Positions 11,512-20,000 of a DNA stretch of 64,000 bases are shown here, piece after piece. Both the position numbers and the translations under genes were made by a program. The notes beneath the pieces are model-generated. The model ran no database searches. It saw only the letters and a program-made list of their open reading frames with translations, and was not told the DNA's origin. This DNA comes from Endozoicomonas montiporae CL-33 (GTDB lineage Bacteria; Pseudomonadota; Gammaproteobacteria; Pseudomonadales; Endozoicomonadaceae): NCBI RefSeq assembly GCF_001583435.1, contig NZ_CP013251.1, positions 187,501-251,500 of the forward strand, given 5' to 3'. Within the stretch, counting starts at the first letter, position 1; each line of letters starts with the position of its first letter.

Positions 11512-12558
11512 ATGAATACTCTGGAACGTTTATCTGAATACCGCTTTACGGCTTCCCAGCTGGCTCGTTTTCGCAGGCTTGGAGAGTTTCTCGGGCGTCA
11601 GCCGCTGGTGATTCGTCAACAGCCCGAAGTGCTTGATACATTGCGTCAGGTGGCAACACTGGAGTCGGTGGAATACGGCAACAGTCTGGATAATATTCTC
11701 GCGCCACGGGAGATTATTCGCAAACTGGTGTTACAGGAAATTCGCCCGCGTACCCCTGTCGAGCGTCAGGTAGCCGGTTACCATGATGTGCTGGATTTGG
11801 TGGTTGACCCGGCAGAGCACACCAATCTTTCTGTAAGTCTGATCAGTCAGTTACATGCCTTGCTTTACAGTTATCTGCCCCATGAAGGCGGACGCTGGAA
11901 AGCGACCAATAAAGACATTGTCGAGCGTGATGCTTCGGGTACCAGAAAAGGTGTACTTTACCGCACGGTTCCAGCGGCAGAGACTGCTGCCGCTATGCAG
12001 AAGACGGTTGAGTTGTATCACGGTGCTCTGGATCGAACGGTTGAACCATTGCTGGTAGTCAGCTGTGCCGTATTGGACTTTCTCTGTATCCATCCTTTCA
12101 GCGATGGCAATGGCCGTATTGCCCGTTTGCTGGCACTGATTATGCTGTCTCTGAATGGCTATCAGGCTGGACGATTCATCAGTATGGAACGCATTTTTGC
12201 CCGCAATCAGGAAGCTTATTTTGATGCACTGCAGCGTAGCGTTAAAGGCTGGCATGAAGGCACGCATAACCCTATGCCATGGATCAACTTCTTTCTTGAT
12301 GCATTGATCCAGGCTTATGATGAGCTGGAAGTGCGTGTTGAAGCATTGCAGGGGCAAAGCAGCCGGGCACCAAAATCGCAGTTAATTACGGTGGCCATTG
12401 AAGAGCGGGAAGAGCCGTTCTCTGTGGCGGATATCTGCCTGCAGATTCCTACTGTCAGTCGTGAACTGGTGAAGAAAGTGATTCAGGGGTTGCGTGAACA
12501 GGGGCGGCTGGAGCCAATAGGCAAAGGTCGTGGATCTCAGTGGCAAAAAGTAAGTTAG
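11512..12558 (+). CDS. Fic/DOC-family protein with C-terminal winged-helix-like region
   Basis: 348-residue Fic protein. The catalytic loop HPFSDGNGRIAR (residues 194-205) has the His, the acidic residue, GNGR and the second Arg required for AMP transfer. An N-terminal Fic_N-like helix (residues 40-60, VATLESVEYGNSL) sits where the inhibitory helix of self-inhibited Fic proteins lies, but the (S/T)xxxE(G/N) motif is degenerate. The last 80 residues look like a winged helix (SVADICLQIPTVSRELVKKVIQGLREQGRL). Proteins of this architecture modify or bind unknown targets. No antitoxin gene is adjacent. Confidence 0.88.
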   Translation: MNTLERLSEYRFTASQLARFRRLGEFLGRQPLVIRQQPEVLDTLRQVATLESVEYGNSLDNILAPREIIRKLVLQEIRPRTPVERQVAGYHDVLDLVVDPAEHTNLSVSLISQLHALLYSYLPHEGGRWKATNKDIVERDASGTRKGVLYRTVPAAETAAAMQKTVELYHGALDRTVEPLLVVSCAVLDFLCIHPFSDGNGRIARLLALIMLSLNGYQAGRFISMERIFARNQEAYFDALQRSVKGWHEGTHNPMPWINFFLDALIQAYDELEVRVEALQGQSSRAPKSQLITVAIEEREEPFSVADICLQIPTVSRELVKKVIQGLREQGRLEPIGKGRGSQWQKVS

Positions 12559-12576
12559 TGATTACTTTTAGGGTTA

Positions 12577-12604
12577 AATAAGCCGGAGATTTCTCCGGCT
12601 TATT
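12577..12604. terminator. Bidirectional terminator after fic
   Basis: A 13-bp perfect stem AATAAGCCGGAGA / TCTCCGGCTTATT with a minimal loop. A second hairpin with the same core (CAGCCGGA / TCCGGCTG, 12628-12649) follows, next to the stop of the minus-strand cytochrome gene. Confidence 0.8.
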
Positions 12605-12656
12605 GCTATCAGAGCATTCTTTTTAATCAGCCGGAGTATGATCCGGCTGCGCTTGG

Positions 12657-13193
12657 CTAAAGCATCTTCTTCAAAGAATCGTGCTCAGGGGAATCCATAA
12701 AGCGATGCTTGAGTACCCCGAGAACGTGCAGAGCAATAATCCCCAGCAATACGTAAGGGATAAAAATGTGAATGCTGTGCAGAGTGCCGGCCATCTCTTT
12801 ATTGTTTTCAATCACTTCAGGCAGGGTTAGCAATCCAAAGAAAGGAATGGGCTTGCCGCCAAATTCTGACATAAGCATACCGCTGACGGGTACTGCGATC
12901 ATTAACAGGTACAAAGACAGATGAGCAAGCTTTGCCAGTGCTTTATCGAATGAAGGCAGGCTTTCAGTAATGCCTGGATGTTTGCTTGAAAGACGAATGG
13001 CGATGCGTGCAACAATCAGCAGCATAGCCAATACGCCAAACGATTTGTGCCAGAAGTAGATATCGTATTTGTAGGTTGCGACTTCAGGATCCAGACTTGC
13101 CATGAACCAGCCACTTCCAATCAGACCCAGAATGGTAATGGCCATGAGCCAGTGCATGAGACGCATCAAGGCAGGATATTTTTCAGTCTCCAT
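12657..13193 (-). CDS. Cytochrome b561, di-haem membrane electron carrier
   Basis: 178-residue protein with four transmembrane helices and the bacterial cytochrome b561 pattern: haem-ligand His residues in LMHWLMA (near residue 14), FWHKSFGVLAML (helix 2), HSIHIFIPYVLLGIIALHVLG (helices 3-4, two to three His). Bacterial members oxidise quinol or carry electrons to superoxide. No gene partner is next to it. The product is complete and of normal length. Confidence 0.88.
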   Translation of the reverse strand: METEKYPALMRLMHWLMAITILGLIGSGWFMASLDPEVATYKYDIYFWHKSFGVLAMLLIVARIAIRLSSKHPGITESLPSFDKALAKLAHLSLYLLMIAVPVSGMLMSEFGGKPIPFFGLLTLPEVIENNKEMAGTLHSIHIFIPYVLLGIIALHVLGVLKHRFMDSPEHDSLKKML

Positions 13194-13382
13194 GGGCTGT
13201 GTTCCTCTTTTTTTATTGGCTTTCAGTCAACTGAGCAACGAGCTGCTGAGGATACAGAGTAGCAAGTTAAGCAGGGATAAACCAAAAAAACGGCTAAAGG
13301 ATGAAGAGGTAAAGGCTGGCTGTGCGATAACGTTTATGGCACAGCCGTTTATGGGGGAGTGCAACGCTTATTAACTGTCAGC

Positions 13383-13414
13383 GTCGATTTTATCAACAGT
13401 CGATTTTATCAACA
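13383..13414. repeat. 16-bp tandem duplication over the end of the carbonic anhydrase gene
   Basis: GTCGATTTTATCAACA is present twice head to tail (13383-13398, 13399-13414). The gene stop codon falls inside the repeat. With one copy the protein would end DKIDADS; with two it ends DKIDC. Confidence 0.85.
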
Positions 13415-14052
13415 ATAGAAGCAACAGATTCACTGTACAGTGATTCCAGTTCCTCTGGGGCTGTCACGCACATACCGAGATCCCTGAGCAAACCATCATT
13501 AAGGCCGTAAATCCAGCTGTGTACTGCGAGTTCCTGTCCGCGATCCCAGGCATCCCGAACAACGGTGGTCTGGCACACATTCACGACCTGCTCCAGAACA
13601 TTCAGTTCACACATGCGGTTGAACAGACTCTCGTCACTGGCAATGCGATCCAGCGCTTTCTTGTGCTTGTGCTTAACATCCTGAACGTGACGTAACCAGT
13701 TGTCGATCATGCCCAGCTTGCTGTTCTTGGTGGCTTCAACAACACCGCCACAGCCATAGTGGCCACAGACAATAATGTGCTTGACGTTCAGATAGTCCAC
13801 TGCGTACTGAATAACAGACAGACAGTTCAGATCGCTGTGAATCACCTGGTTTGCAACATTGCGATGCACAAACAGGTCGCCGGGCAGCAGGTCGGTGATC
13901 TGGTTAGCAGGAACTCGGCTGTCAGAACAACCAATCCACAGGTACTCGGGAGCCTGCTGTTGTGAAAGCTTTTCAAAAAAGTCCGGTTCTTTCTGGCGGA
14001 CGGAAGCTGACCACTGTTTGTTTTTGTCAAAAAGGCTTTGTAATCGACGCAT
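13393..14052 (-). CDS. can: Beta-class carbonic anhydrase
   Basis: 219-residue beta-carbonic anhydrase interconverting CO2 and bicarbonate in the cytoplasm. Zinc ligands and the Asp-Arg dyad are at the same numbers as in E. coli Can: Cys42, Asp44, Arg46, His98, Cys101 (WIGCSDSR; CGHYGCGG). Length is normal. The last codons were altered by a 16-bp tandem duplication (separate entry). It is monocistronic; the next gene upstream, pyrF, is on the same strand 85 bp away, but bicarbonate feeds pyrimidine synthesis only indirectly. Confidence 0.95.
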   Translation of the reverse strand: MRRLQSLFDKNKQWSASVRQKEPDFFEKLSQQQAPEYLWIGCSDSRVPANQITDLLPGDLFVHRNVANQVIHSDLNCLSVIQYAVDYLNVKHIIVCGHYGCGGVVEATKNSKLGMIDNWLRHVQDVKHKHKKALDRIASDESLFNRMCELNVLEQVVNVCQTTVVRDAWDRGQELAVHSWIYGLNDGLLRDLGMCVTAPEELESLYSESVASIVDKIDC

Positions 14053-14137
14053 AATCCGAATTCCGTATCTTCACCAAATTGAGGTACATCGTAGCAGACA
14101 GCCCGAAACCGGCAGAGTTCCGGACTGTAGCGAATTG

Positions 14138-14950
14138 TTATCGGTACTGGTTTACCTGATCACGCAGCTCAATGGCTGCTGCCCGAGCCGCTTCTGCGAA
14201 GTTCTCATCATTACCAGCGTAAATAATGCCGCGGGAAGAGTTAACAATAATACCTTCGCCCTGACTGTTCAGGCCGCTTTTAACCGTCGCTTCCACGTCA
14301 CCGCCCTGGGCGCCAAGACCTGGCACCAGGAAGGTCATATCACCGGTGATTGCCCGGATACGCTTCAATTCATCCGGGTTAGTAGCCCCGACAACCAGCA
14401 TGATGTTGTTATGGTGGTTCCAGTCTTTCATGGCGGTTTCAGCGATCACTTCGTAAAGGAACTGGTCGCCTACCTTCAGGTTTTGAATAGCACCTGCACC
14501 CGGGTTGGAAGTGCGGCACAGCAAAATGGTGCCTTTCTCTTCGTAGCGGGTAAATGGCTCTACGGTATCAATACCCATATAAGGGTTAATGGTGACGGCG
14601 TCGGCACCATAGCGCTCAAAGGCTTCAGTGGCGTACTGATCGGCAGTACTGCCGATATCGCCCCGTTTAGAGTCAAGAATGACCGGAATATCGGGATAGT
14701 TATCCTTGATGTATTCAATGGTCATCTGCAGTTGGTCTTCAGCTCCGCGGGCATGGTAATGGGCCACCTGAGGCTTGTAGGCACAGACCAGATCGTGCGT
14801 GGCATCAATGATGTACTTGTTGAACTCGAAAATAGACTGGTTCAGCTCTTGAATATGAGCCGGGAATTTTTCAGGCAGAGGGTCGAGGCCAACGCAAACG
14901 AGGGAGTTGTTTTTGCGAACAGCAGCACGGACTTGATCCAGAAAACGCAT
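14138..14950 (-). CDS. pyrF: Orotidine 5'-phosphate decarboxylase, type 2
   Basis: 270-residue OMP decarboxylase making UMP in pyrimidine synthesis. The catalytic array DSKRGDI gives Asp93, Lys95 and Asp98. The longer size (270 rather than about 235 residues) and the GLDPLPEKFP start identify the type 2 subfamily, as in mycobacteria, not the E. coli type. The start codon is followed by a normal N-terminus MRFLDQVRAAV. Confidence 0.93.
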   Translation of the reverse strand: MRFLDQVRAAVRKNNSLVCVGLDPLPEKFPAHIQELNQSIFEFNKYIIDATHDLVCAYKPQVAHYHARGAEDQLQMTIEYIKDNYPDIPVILDSKRGDIGSTADQYATEAFERYGADAVTINPYMGIDTVEPFTRYEEKGTILLCRTSNPGAGAIQNLKVGDQFLYEVIAETAMKDWNHHNNIMLVVGATNPDELKRIRAITGDMTFLVPGLGAQGGDVEATVKSGLNSQGEGIIVNSSRGIIYAGNDENFAEAARAAAIELRDQVNQYR

Positions 14951-15156
14951 AGCAAAGCCTTTTTACATAATCTGGGCGCGCAGTCTAACAGAATTCAGAT
15001 CAAACCGGGCGATTTTACGTTCAAAAAAGATGATTAAAAAGCCAGCTGTTTAGAAGAGCGTGATATCTGGGACGGTTATTTTTGCTATCGCCTGAGCCGG
15101 TAAAATCAGGTATGGTCTGCGCCTTCTGATTTACCCCATTTACAGGACGCTGTTGC

Positions 15157-15636
15157 ATGCATGAACTTTTAATACCGGACGTCGCACAGATTGAAGCCTG
15201 GCTGAGACAGGCCGGTTATGAGTTCTGGATGTGTGACAAATGCGATGGCCTGCATATTTCGGCTTTGCAGCAGCTGGATGGTATTCTGGACAGTCGCCTG
15301 TTTATCGAACCTTATGGCATTTTGTTCAGTACGGAAATGGATTTGAAGCTGTCTTCGGTCATGAAGCTGAATGCAGAGCTGGGGCGGTTTAATGCTTCGT
15401 TGCCCACCATGAAACTGTTTATGGAAATCATGGATAACGGCGGCGCACTGTTGGTGTCCAGTGATGCCCTGATTACCACCAAAGGTGTCACCTACGACCA
15501 GTTTTACGATTTTCTGGATATGACCGTGGAAGCTAAGAAGTGGCTTTTAAACGAATGTCATGAACTGCAGGTGATTTTTCAGGGAGAGACGGGGCCAACG
15601 GCACATCAGTCAGAGGTGACCCCTTCACTGCACTGA
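15157..15636 (+). CDS. YbjN-domain protein
   Basis: 159-residue soluble protein with the YbjN / type III chaperone-like fold: an N-terminal helix, a strand pair (LHISALQQLDG, SRLFIEPYGILFSTEM), a helix (SSVMKLNAELGRFNASLP) and a C-terminal helix (YDQFYDFLDMTVEAKKWLLNEC). YbjN proteins modulate motility and stress traits in enterics by an unknown route. No secretion gene is nearby, so a chaperone role is unsupported. Promoter-like sequence lies in the 200 bp shared with divergent pyrF. Confidence 0.7.
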   Translation: MHELLIPDVAQIEAWLRQAGYEFWMCDKCDGLHISALQQLDGILDSRLFIEPYGILFSTEMDLKLSSVMKLNAELGRFNASLPTMKLFMEIMDNGGALLVSSDALITTKGVTYDQFYDFLDMTVEAKKWLLNECHELQVIFQGETGPTAHQSEVTPSLH

Positions 15637-15967
15637 CAGGACTCAGAGTTTCTGCCATCAGGCAGAAGCCAGTGACTCTGAAATCAGGGTCGTACTTGTG
15701 TGATATGGAGTTTATCGACGGGTTTGTTCTTTGAAACTCTGGGTGGAAGCAGGATGATTTCCAAAACTTCAGTCTCGGCTGCTGTTAATGGGGCGTTTTG
15801 TGAGTCTGCATTCGGATCAGGGATAAAGCTCACTGCCTTAGGATAACGAATGTCCTTTCTGAAGTTTGGATATTCTGGTTTTGGAAAACGTATATCTGGG
15901 GCTGATGAAAATTTAATGCGAAGCCTTGGGTCTAATTCCCCGCAGCTTGCTGCGAACTACTCAAGAG
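15637..15967. other. Intergenic stretch with hairpin repeats
   Basis: No gene recognised. A partly paired segment (CAGAGT...CTGCC ATCA GGCAG...ACTCTG) follows the YbjN gene and may terminate it. At 15936-15950 and again at 15981-15994 there are two related short hairpins (CCCCGCAGCTTGCTGCG and CCCCGGAGCTTGCTCC, each followed by a form of ACTAC or GGTAGTTCATT), suggesting copies of a small dispersed repeat; the second lies in the end of the neighbouring broken gene. Confidence 0.4.
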
Positions 15968-16525
15968 CTAACTTGATACCCCGGAGCTTGCTCCCTGGTA
16001 GTTCATTAAAAATGCAGTCTGGTTGTAGTCGCTGTCATCAGAGCCTGAAGATGCTCTTGAATCAAAAGTATATCGTAGTAGTCTGGTGCTTAAATCAGAT
16101 CGGTGATGCAGGTGATTTTCACCGCATGTCATGATTCGGAATGTATTATAATTTTCATCTCTGACTTTTTCTTGATAGTAGTCTAACTTCGTCGTTAATG
16201 CCTGCAAGGCAACTGTAGTTTGTATGGGAGTGCTCATAGGGACGACATTAAGAGCAATCCTTTGGTAATCAAGGCCTACAGCTATGACTGGGATAAACAT
16301 GAACTTTGCTGTTGAGCCATATAATGCGACCTGAGCGAAAGCCCTTGCAAGACTTGTCACCTGTGAGCCTATCTGCAGGCCTTATTTGCCAAGGCCTTTC
16401 GCTTAATGTCGTCCCTATGTGGGAGTGCTAGGCGTAGGCACAGGCGATGTTGGTTTGGCAAATGCCTGCATTGAGCCCAGTATGAGAGTGAATGCCGCTT
16501 TAAATAAAAGTGATTTATCTTTCAT
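15968..16525 (-). pseudogene. Secreted-protein gene split by a MITE
   Basis: Two minus-strand pieces join into one frame when the 185-bp element and one copy of its 10-bp target duplication are removed. The first piece starts at the ATG at 16525 and encodes a signal peptide (MKDKSLLFKAAFTLILGSMQ, cleavage after AFA) and a Pro-rich linker KPTSPVPTPSTP. The second continues with IQTTVALQALTTKLDYYQEK and a segment MTCGENHLHHRSDLS, and ends in a Ser-rich tail GASSGVSS. The intact product would be about 131 residues and exported. No family recognised. The open 130-codon frame ending here starts inside the MITE and is an artefact. Confidence 0.75.
16235..16419. mobile_element. 185-bp MITE with IS4-type ends
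   Basis: Ends are an 18-bp perfect inverted repeat CATAGGGACGACATTAAG, identical to the surviving end of the truncated IS4-family element at 20224. The element is flanked by a 10-bp direct repeat TGGGAGTGCT (16225-16234 and 16420-16429). The interior has no transposase coding, so movement would need an enzyme from a related full-length IS. Confidence 0.92.
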
Positions 16526-16795
16526 GTTGATAGAGTGCTGAAACCCGATATAAATTGCAGCAAAAGTGTAGTAGCCGCTATCAGGTAAACAAGTGTTAAA
16601 TCACATTAATATCACCGCTAAAACAGACATGGCTTTTTGGTATGGATGGCCAAAAACGTCACCTTGATATCTGACCGTTCAGGCAGATAAAGATTTTTTT
16701 CTTTATGGAACTTTCTCTACGGCAGGGAGTCTTTAAGACTTCAGTCAATCTACCTTGGGAGGAGTCAGATCCCGGGTAATATTTGAGATCGGACC

Positions 16796-17701
16796 ATGAA
16801 TCCTGTTTTGTTGTTTTCACTTTGTTCCCTGATCTGGGGGTCAACCTGGTTTGCCATTACCTTTCAGTTAGGGGTTAGCAGTCTATGGTCGGTGTTTTAC
16901 CGCTTTCTTCTGGCGTCCGTTTTGCTGGCGTCTTACTGCTGCCTGCGAACCGGCTTTCCACGTTTCAGCATGGCCCAGCATTTACGTCTGTTCTTTCAGG
17001 GGGCTTGCCTGTGTGGCATATCATACTGGCTGGTGTATGAGAGTGAACGATACATCAGCAGCGGGCTGACGGCCGTGTTGAGCACCAGTGTCTTGTACTT
17101 CAATGTCATCATCCGGCGTTTATGGCTGGCGAAGCCCGTTGAGGCAAAAGTGGTGACAGGTGGTGTTCTGGGCAGTTTTGGAGTGTTACTGGTGATGCTA
17201 CCTGAGCTGACTGTTCAATCGGTATTTGATGCTTCCGGCAAAGGTATAGTGCAAGCACTTATAGCCTCTCTGGTACTGTCGATTGGCTGTGTTGCCTGCG
17301 AACGCAACGAAGAAGATAACCTGCCGATGTTGCCATCCATTACGCTGAACATGCTGTATGGTTCTCTGACCGTGGCGCTCATTGCACTGGCTCAGGGCAT
17401 TAAGCCGGAATTCAGTGTTTCTTCAGAGTATATCTGCTCGCTGATTTATCTTGCCGTCTTTGGCTCAGTCGGTGCCCTGTCATCTTACATTGTGCTGATT
17501 CGCAAAATCGGTGCGGATCGGGCTGCTTTTATAGATGTGGTTTTTCCGGTGGTCGCTCTTTGCCTGTCTTCGCTGGTGGAAGGTTATGAGTGGAGTTTGA
17601 CAGCTTTGTCCGGCGTTGCCTTTATAGCGGTGGGCAATACGATTGCGTTGAAGCCAAAGAAAGTGGAACTGCCAGCCAGAGTGTCTGAAAATCAGGGCTA
17701 A
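16796..17701 (+). CDS. EamA/DMT-family transporter
   Basis: 301-residue inner-membrane protein with ten predicted helices in two EamA repeats. The first starts with LCSLIWGSTWFAITFQLG, the classic DMT entry motif; the second starts near LNMLYGSLTVALIALAQG. Family members are mostly metabolite exporters; the substrate is unknown. It ends 48 bp before a deaminase gene on the same strand, so a two-gene unit is possible. Confidence 0.85.
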   Translation: MNPVLLFSLCSLIWGSTWFAITFQLGVSSLWSVFYRFLLASVLLASYCCLRTGFPRFSMAQHLRLFFQGACLCGISYWLVYESERYISSGLTAVLSTSVLYFNVIIRRLWLAKPVEAKVVTGGVLGSFGVLLVMLPELTVQSVFDASGKGIVQALIASLVLSIGCVACERNEEDNLPMLPSITLNMLYGSLTVALIALAQGIKPEFSVSSEYICSLIYLAVFGSVGALSSYIVLIRKIGADRAAFIDVVFPVVALCLSSLVEGYEWSLTALSGVAFIAVGNTIALKPKKVELPARVSENQG

Positions 17702-17749
17702 ACTCAATCAGGATCGATTCACGTTTTGCAATTGACTGAGTAGAACCTT

Positions 17750-18211
17750 ATGAGTGAGCACAGCCGCTATATTTCCCGAACTGTCGAGCTGGCAAACCGC
17801 GCAATGGAGTCAGGCAATCACCCTTTTGGAGCCTTGCTGGTGCATAATGGCAAGGTGTTGTTAGAGGCAGAAAATACCATCATTTCTGAAAATGATGCGA
17901 CCCGGCATGCGGAGCTGAATCTGGTCAGCCATGCCAGCCATCAGTTGGCTCCGGACATTTTGCGCGAATGCACGCTTTATACCAGCACTGAGCCTTGCGC
18001 CATGTGTGCCGGAGCTATTTACTGGGCAGGTATTCGAAAAGTGGTTTATGGTGGCAGTGCTGAAGTGTTAAGTCAGATCGCCGGGCCGGGCATTGGTATT
18101 TCCGGGCAGGAAGTCTTTTCGACCTGCCATCAGTCTGTAGAGTTGATTGGTCCAGTGGCTGAAGAATTGTGCAGTGAAGTGCATTTACGTTACTGGCCCC
18201 ACCCTTCCTAA
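17750..18211 (+). CDS. Nucleoside/guanine-type deaminase (CDA superfamily)
   Basis: 153-residue zinc deaminase. Zinc and catalytic residues are His53 and Glu55 (TRHAELN) and Cys83/Cys86 (EPCAMC). The size and HPFGALLV start fit the guanine deaminase/tRNA-adenosine deaminase-like branch that acts on purines or related bases. Which base is used cannot be read from the sequence; it is not the essential TadA, whose RNA-contact tail differs. Probably cotranscribed with the exporter upstream. Confidence 0.82.
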   Translation: MSEHSRYISRTVELANRAMESGNHPFGALLVHNGKVLLEAENTIISENDATRHAELNLVSHASHQLAPDILRECTLYTSTEPCAMCAGAIYWAGIRKVVYGGSAEVLSQIAGPGIGISGQEVFSTCHQSVELIGPVAEELCSEVHLRYWPHPS

Positions 18212-18225
18212 AGCAGCGATGATCG

Positions 18226-18247
18226 AGGCAGATATTGTGTTCTGCCT
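18226..18247. terminator. Possible convergent terminator
   Basis: Seven-bp stem AGGCAGA / TCTGCCT with an 8-nt loop between the two convergent genes. There is no strong T run on either side, so support is moderate. Confidence 0.5.
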
Positions 18248-18254
18248 GCCGTCT

Positions 18255-19010
18255 TCAGCTGGATTTCTGCATACGTCTTTCCAGCTTTCTGGCAAGAAAC
18301 GAGAAAAGTAATACCAGCAGCAGATACTCCAGCACCAGAAACGAATAGATTTCCATGGCTCGATATTCCGAAACCTGAAGCTCATTGGCACGTCGGGTTA
18401 GCTCCTGAACACCGATGACTGATGCCAGAGAAGACATTTTCAGCATATAGACGAACTGGTTTGCCAAAGGTGGCAGCATGTTGCGAATAGCCTGAGGCAG
18501 AACGATCAGCTGCATTTTTCTGACATACGACAGCCCAAGACTATCAGCTGCTTCAAACTGCCCCGGGTTGACGGCCTGTATTCCGCCCCGGAAAATTTCG
18601 GCATGAAAGGCACTTTCACACAGAGCAAGGGCCACCACAGCTGCCGCAAAGGCAGGTAACTCAATGCCCGTTACAATGGGCAGCCCATAGTAGATCCACA
18701 GAATCATCACCAGAACCGGAATAGAACGCAGAGTTTCAACATAGAAGCGGTTAATTAACCGCAAACCTTTCAGAGTCGAAAGTCCCGGCAGTGCAATCAA
18801 CAGCCCGACCAGCATGGCAAGCACAAACGCCATCAGGCTGATACCAAGGGTGAAAAGAAATCCATCCATCAGGAAGCCAAGATTGATCCTTCCCGTCTCC
18901 GTTTGCGGGGACAGGACATGCCAGCCCCACTCGTAATCACTGCTGCAACCGTTCAGCAGAATGGTCAGAAGAGTTATGCTTGCTTTGAACCGAAAGGCTA
19001 CTGGCTTCAA
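18255..19010 (-). CDS. Polar amino-acid ABC transporter permease
   Basis: 251-residue inner-membrane permease of the His/Glu/Gln/Arg/opine class. About five hydrophobic helices; the EAA loop that contacts the ATPase is intact (EAADSLGLSYVRKMQLIVLPQ). The N-terminal part also looks like a lipoprotein-type signal (LLTILLNGC), which is unusual for a permease and may simply be an extra helix. It is divergent from the binding-protein gene at 19168; no ATPase gene is present here. Confidence 0.87.
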   Translation of the reverse strand: MKPVAFRFKASITLLTILLNGCSSDYEWGWHVLSPQTETGRINLGFLMDGFLFTLGISLMAFVLAMLVGLLIALPGLSTLKGLRLINRFYVETLRSIPVLVMILWIYYGLPIVTGIELPAFAAAVVALALCESAFHAEIFRGGIQAVNPGQFEAADSLGLSYVRKMQLIVLPQAIRNMLPPLANQFVYMLKMSSLASVIGVQELTRRANELQVSEYRAMEIYSFLVLEYLLLVLLFSFLARKLERRMQKSS

Positions 19011-19167
19011 AAGACTACTCCAGCCGTTTATTAGAGTTTTTATGGTGGTTAAGCATAACGGTTTTGTGTGTGAAAGCCGAACCTGACATACAGACGCAGA
19101 CTTTATTGCTGTTTTACGTTAGGGTGTTCCCCTTGAAGCGAAATGAATAACAAGAGAAACGCTTTAT

Positions 19168-19962
19168 ATGTTCAAGGGAAAAAAGACATCTCGACTGGCA
19201 GCATTTTCTGCTTTTCTGGTTCTGACATCAGCACTGTGGACGGGGATGACCCATGCCAGCTCCAAGCTCCAGTCCATTCTCAAGAGTGGTGAGTTACGGG
19301 TGGGAACCACCGGTGACTGGGATCCGATGACGGTAAGAAATCCGGCAACAAACCAGTATCAGGGCTTTGATATTGATCTGGCCAGAGAGCTGGCAAAGGA
19401 TATGGGCGTAGAGCTTAAGCTGGTTCCTGCTGACTGGAAAACGCTGGTTAATGGTCTTAAGGCCAATAAATACGATATGACCACCAGTGCTTCTAAAAAT
19501 ATGAAGCGTGCGACAGTCGCTGGCTTTTCAGACAGTTACTTTTCTGTGGGGACTGTGCCGGTTACGCAAAAAAAGTATTTGGATAAATACCGGCATTGGA
19601 GTGACATCAATCAATCCGGTGTCCGGGTAGCAGTGACTCTGGGTACGGTGTTTGAACAGGAAGCCAGAGAATACTTTCCCGATGCAACCATTCGCACCGT
19701 TGAAGCGCCTGCCAGAGACTTTCAGGAGTTACTGTCTGGTCGTTCCGAAGTGGCAGTGACTTCCAATCTGGAAGCCAGAAAGCTGGTGGCGAAATATCCT
19801 AACCTTGCCATTGTGCCGGTCAGCAAGCCCCGTAAGGCCAAACAACTCTCCATTATGTTGCCTCAGGATGATCAGGTCTGGATCAACTACATCAATCACT
19901 GGATTGAAATGAAAGAGACGCAGGGATTTTTTGATCAGCTGGAAGATAAGTGGATGCAGTAA
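19168..19962 (+). CDS. Periplasmic amino-acid-binding protein, PheC-like
   Basis: 264-residue family 3 solute-binding protein. A cleavable signal peptide (basic KGKKTSR, hydrophobic core, cleavage after THA) is followed by the family start LQSILKSGELRVGTTGDWDPM. The domain includes YQGFDIDLARELAKDMGVE and the conserved WKTLVNGLKANKYDM. Sequence style is close to the cyclohexadienyl-dehydratase-like (PheC) subgroup, so a dehydratase role is possible. The divergent permease points to uptake. The 157-bp gap carries both promoters. Confidence 0.87.
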   Translation: MFKGKKTSRLAAFSAFLVLTSALWTGMTHASSKLQSILKSGELRVGTTGDWDPMTVRNPATNQYQGFDIDLARELAKDMGVELKLVPADWKTLVNGLKANKYDMTTSASKNMKRATVAGFSDSYFSVGTVPVTQKKYLDKYRHWSDINQSGVRVAVTLGTVFEQEAREYFPDATIRTVEAPARDFQELLSGRSEVAVTSNLEARKLVAKYPNLAIVPVSKPRKAKQLSIMLPQDDQVWINYINHWIEMKETQGFFDQLEDKWMQ

Positions 19963-20000
19963 AGACTTATGAAGGCTGGTGGCTCTGATGCGCTCAGCCT

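Noticed and set aside
13859..15037. 392-codon plus-strand ORF
   Set aside because: It is antisense to pyrF and carbonic anhydrase, both clearly real.
15968..16360. 130-codon ORF as a complete gene
   Set aside because: Its first part is MITE sequence; the true gene starts at 16525 and is split.
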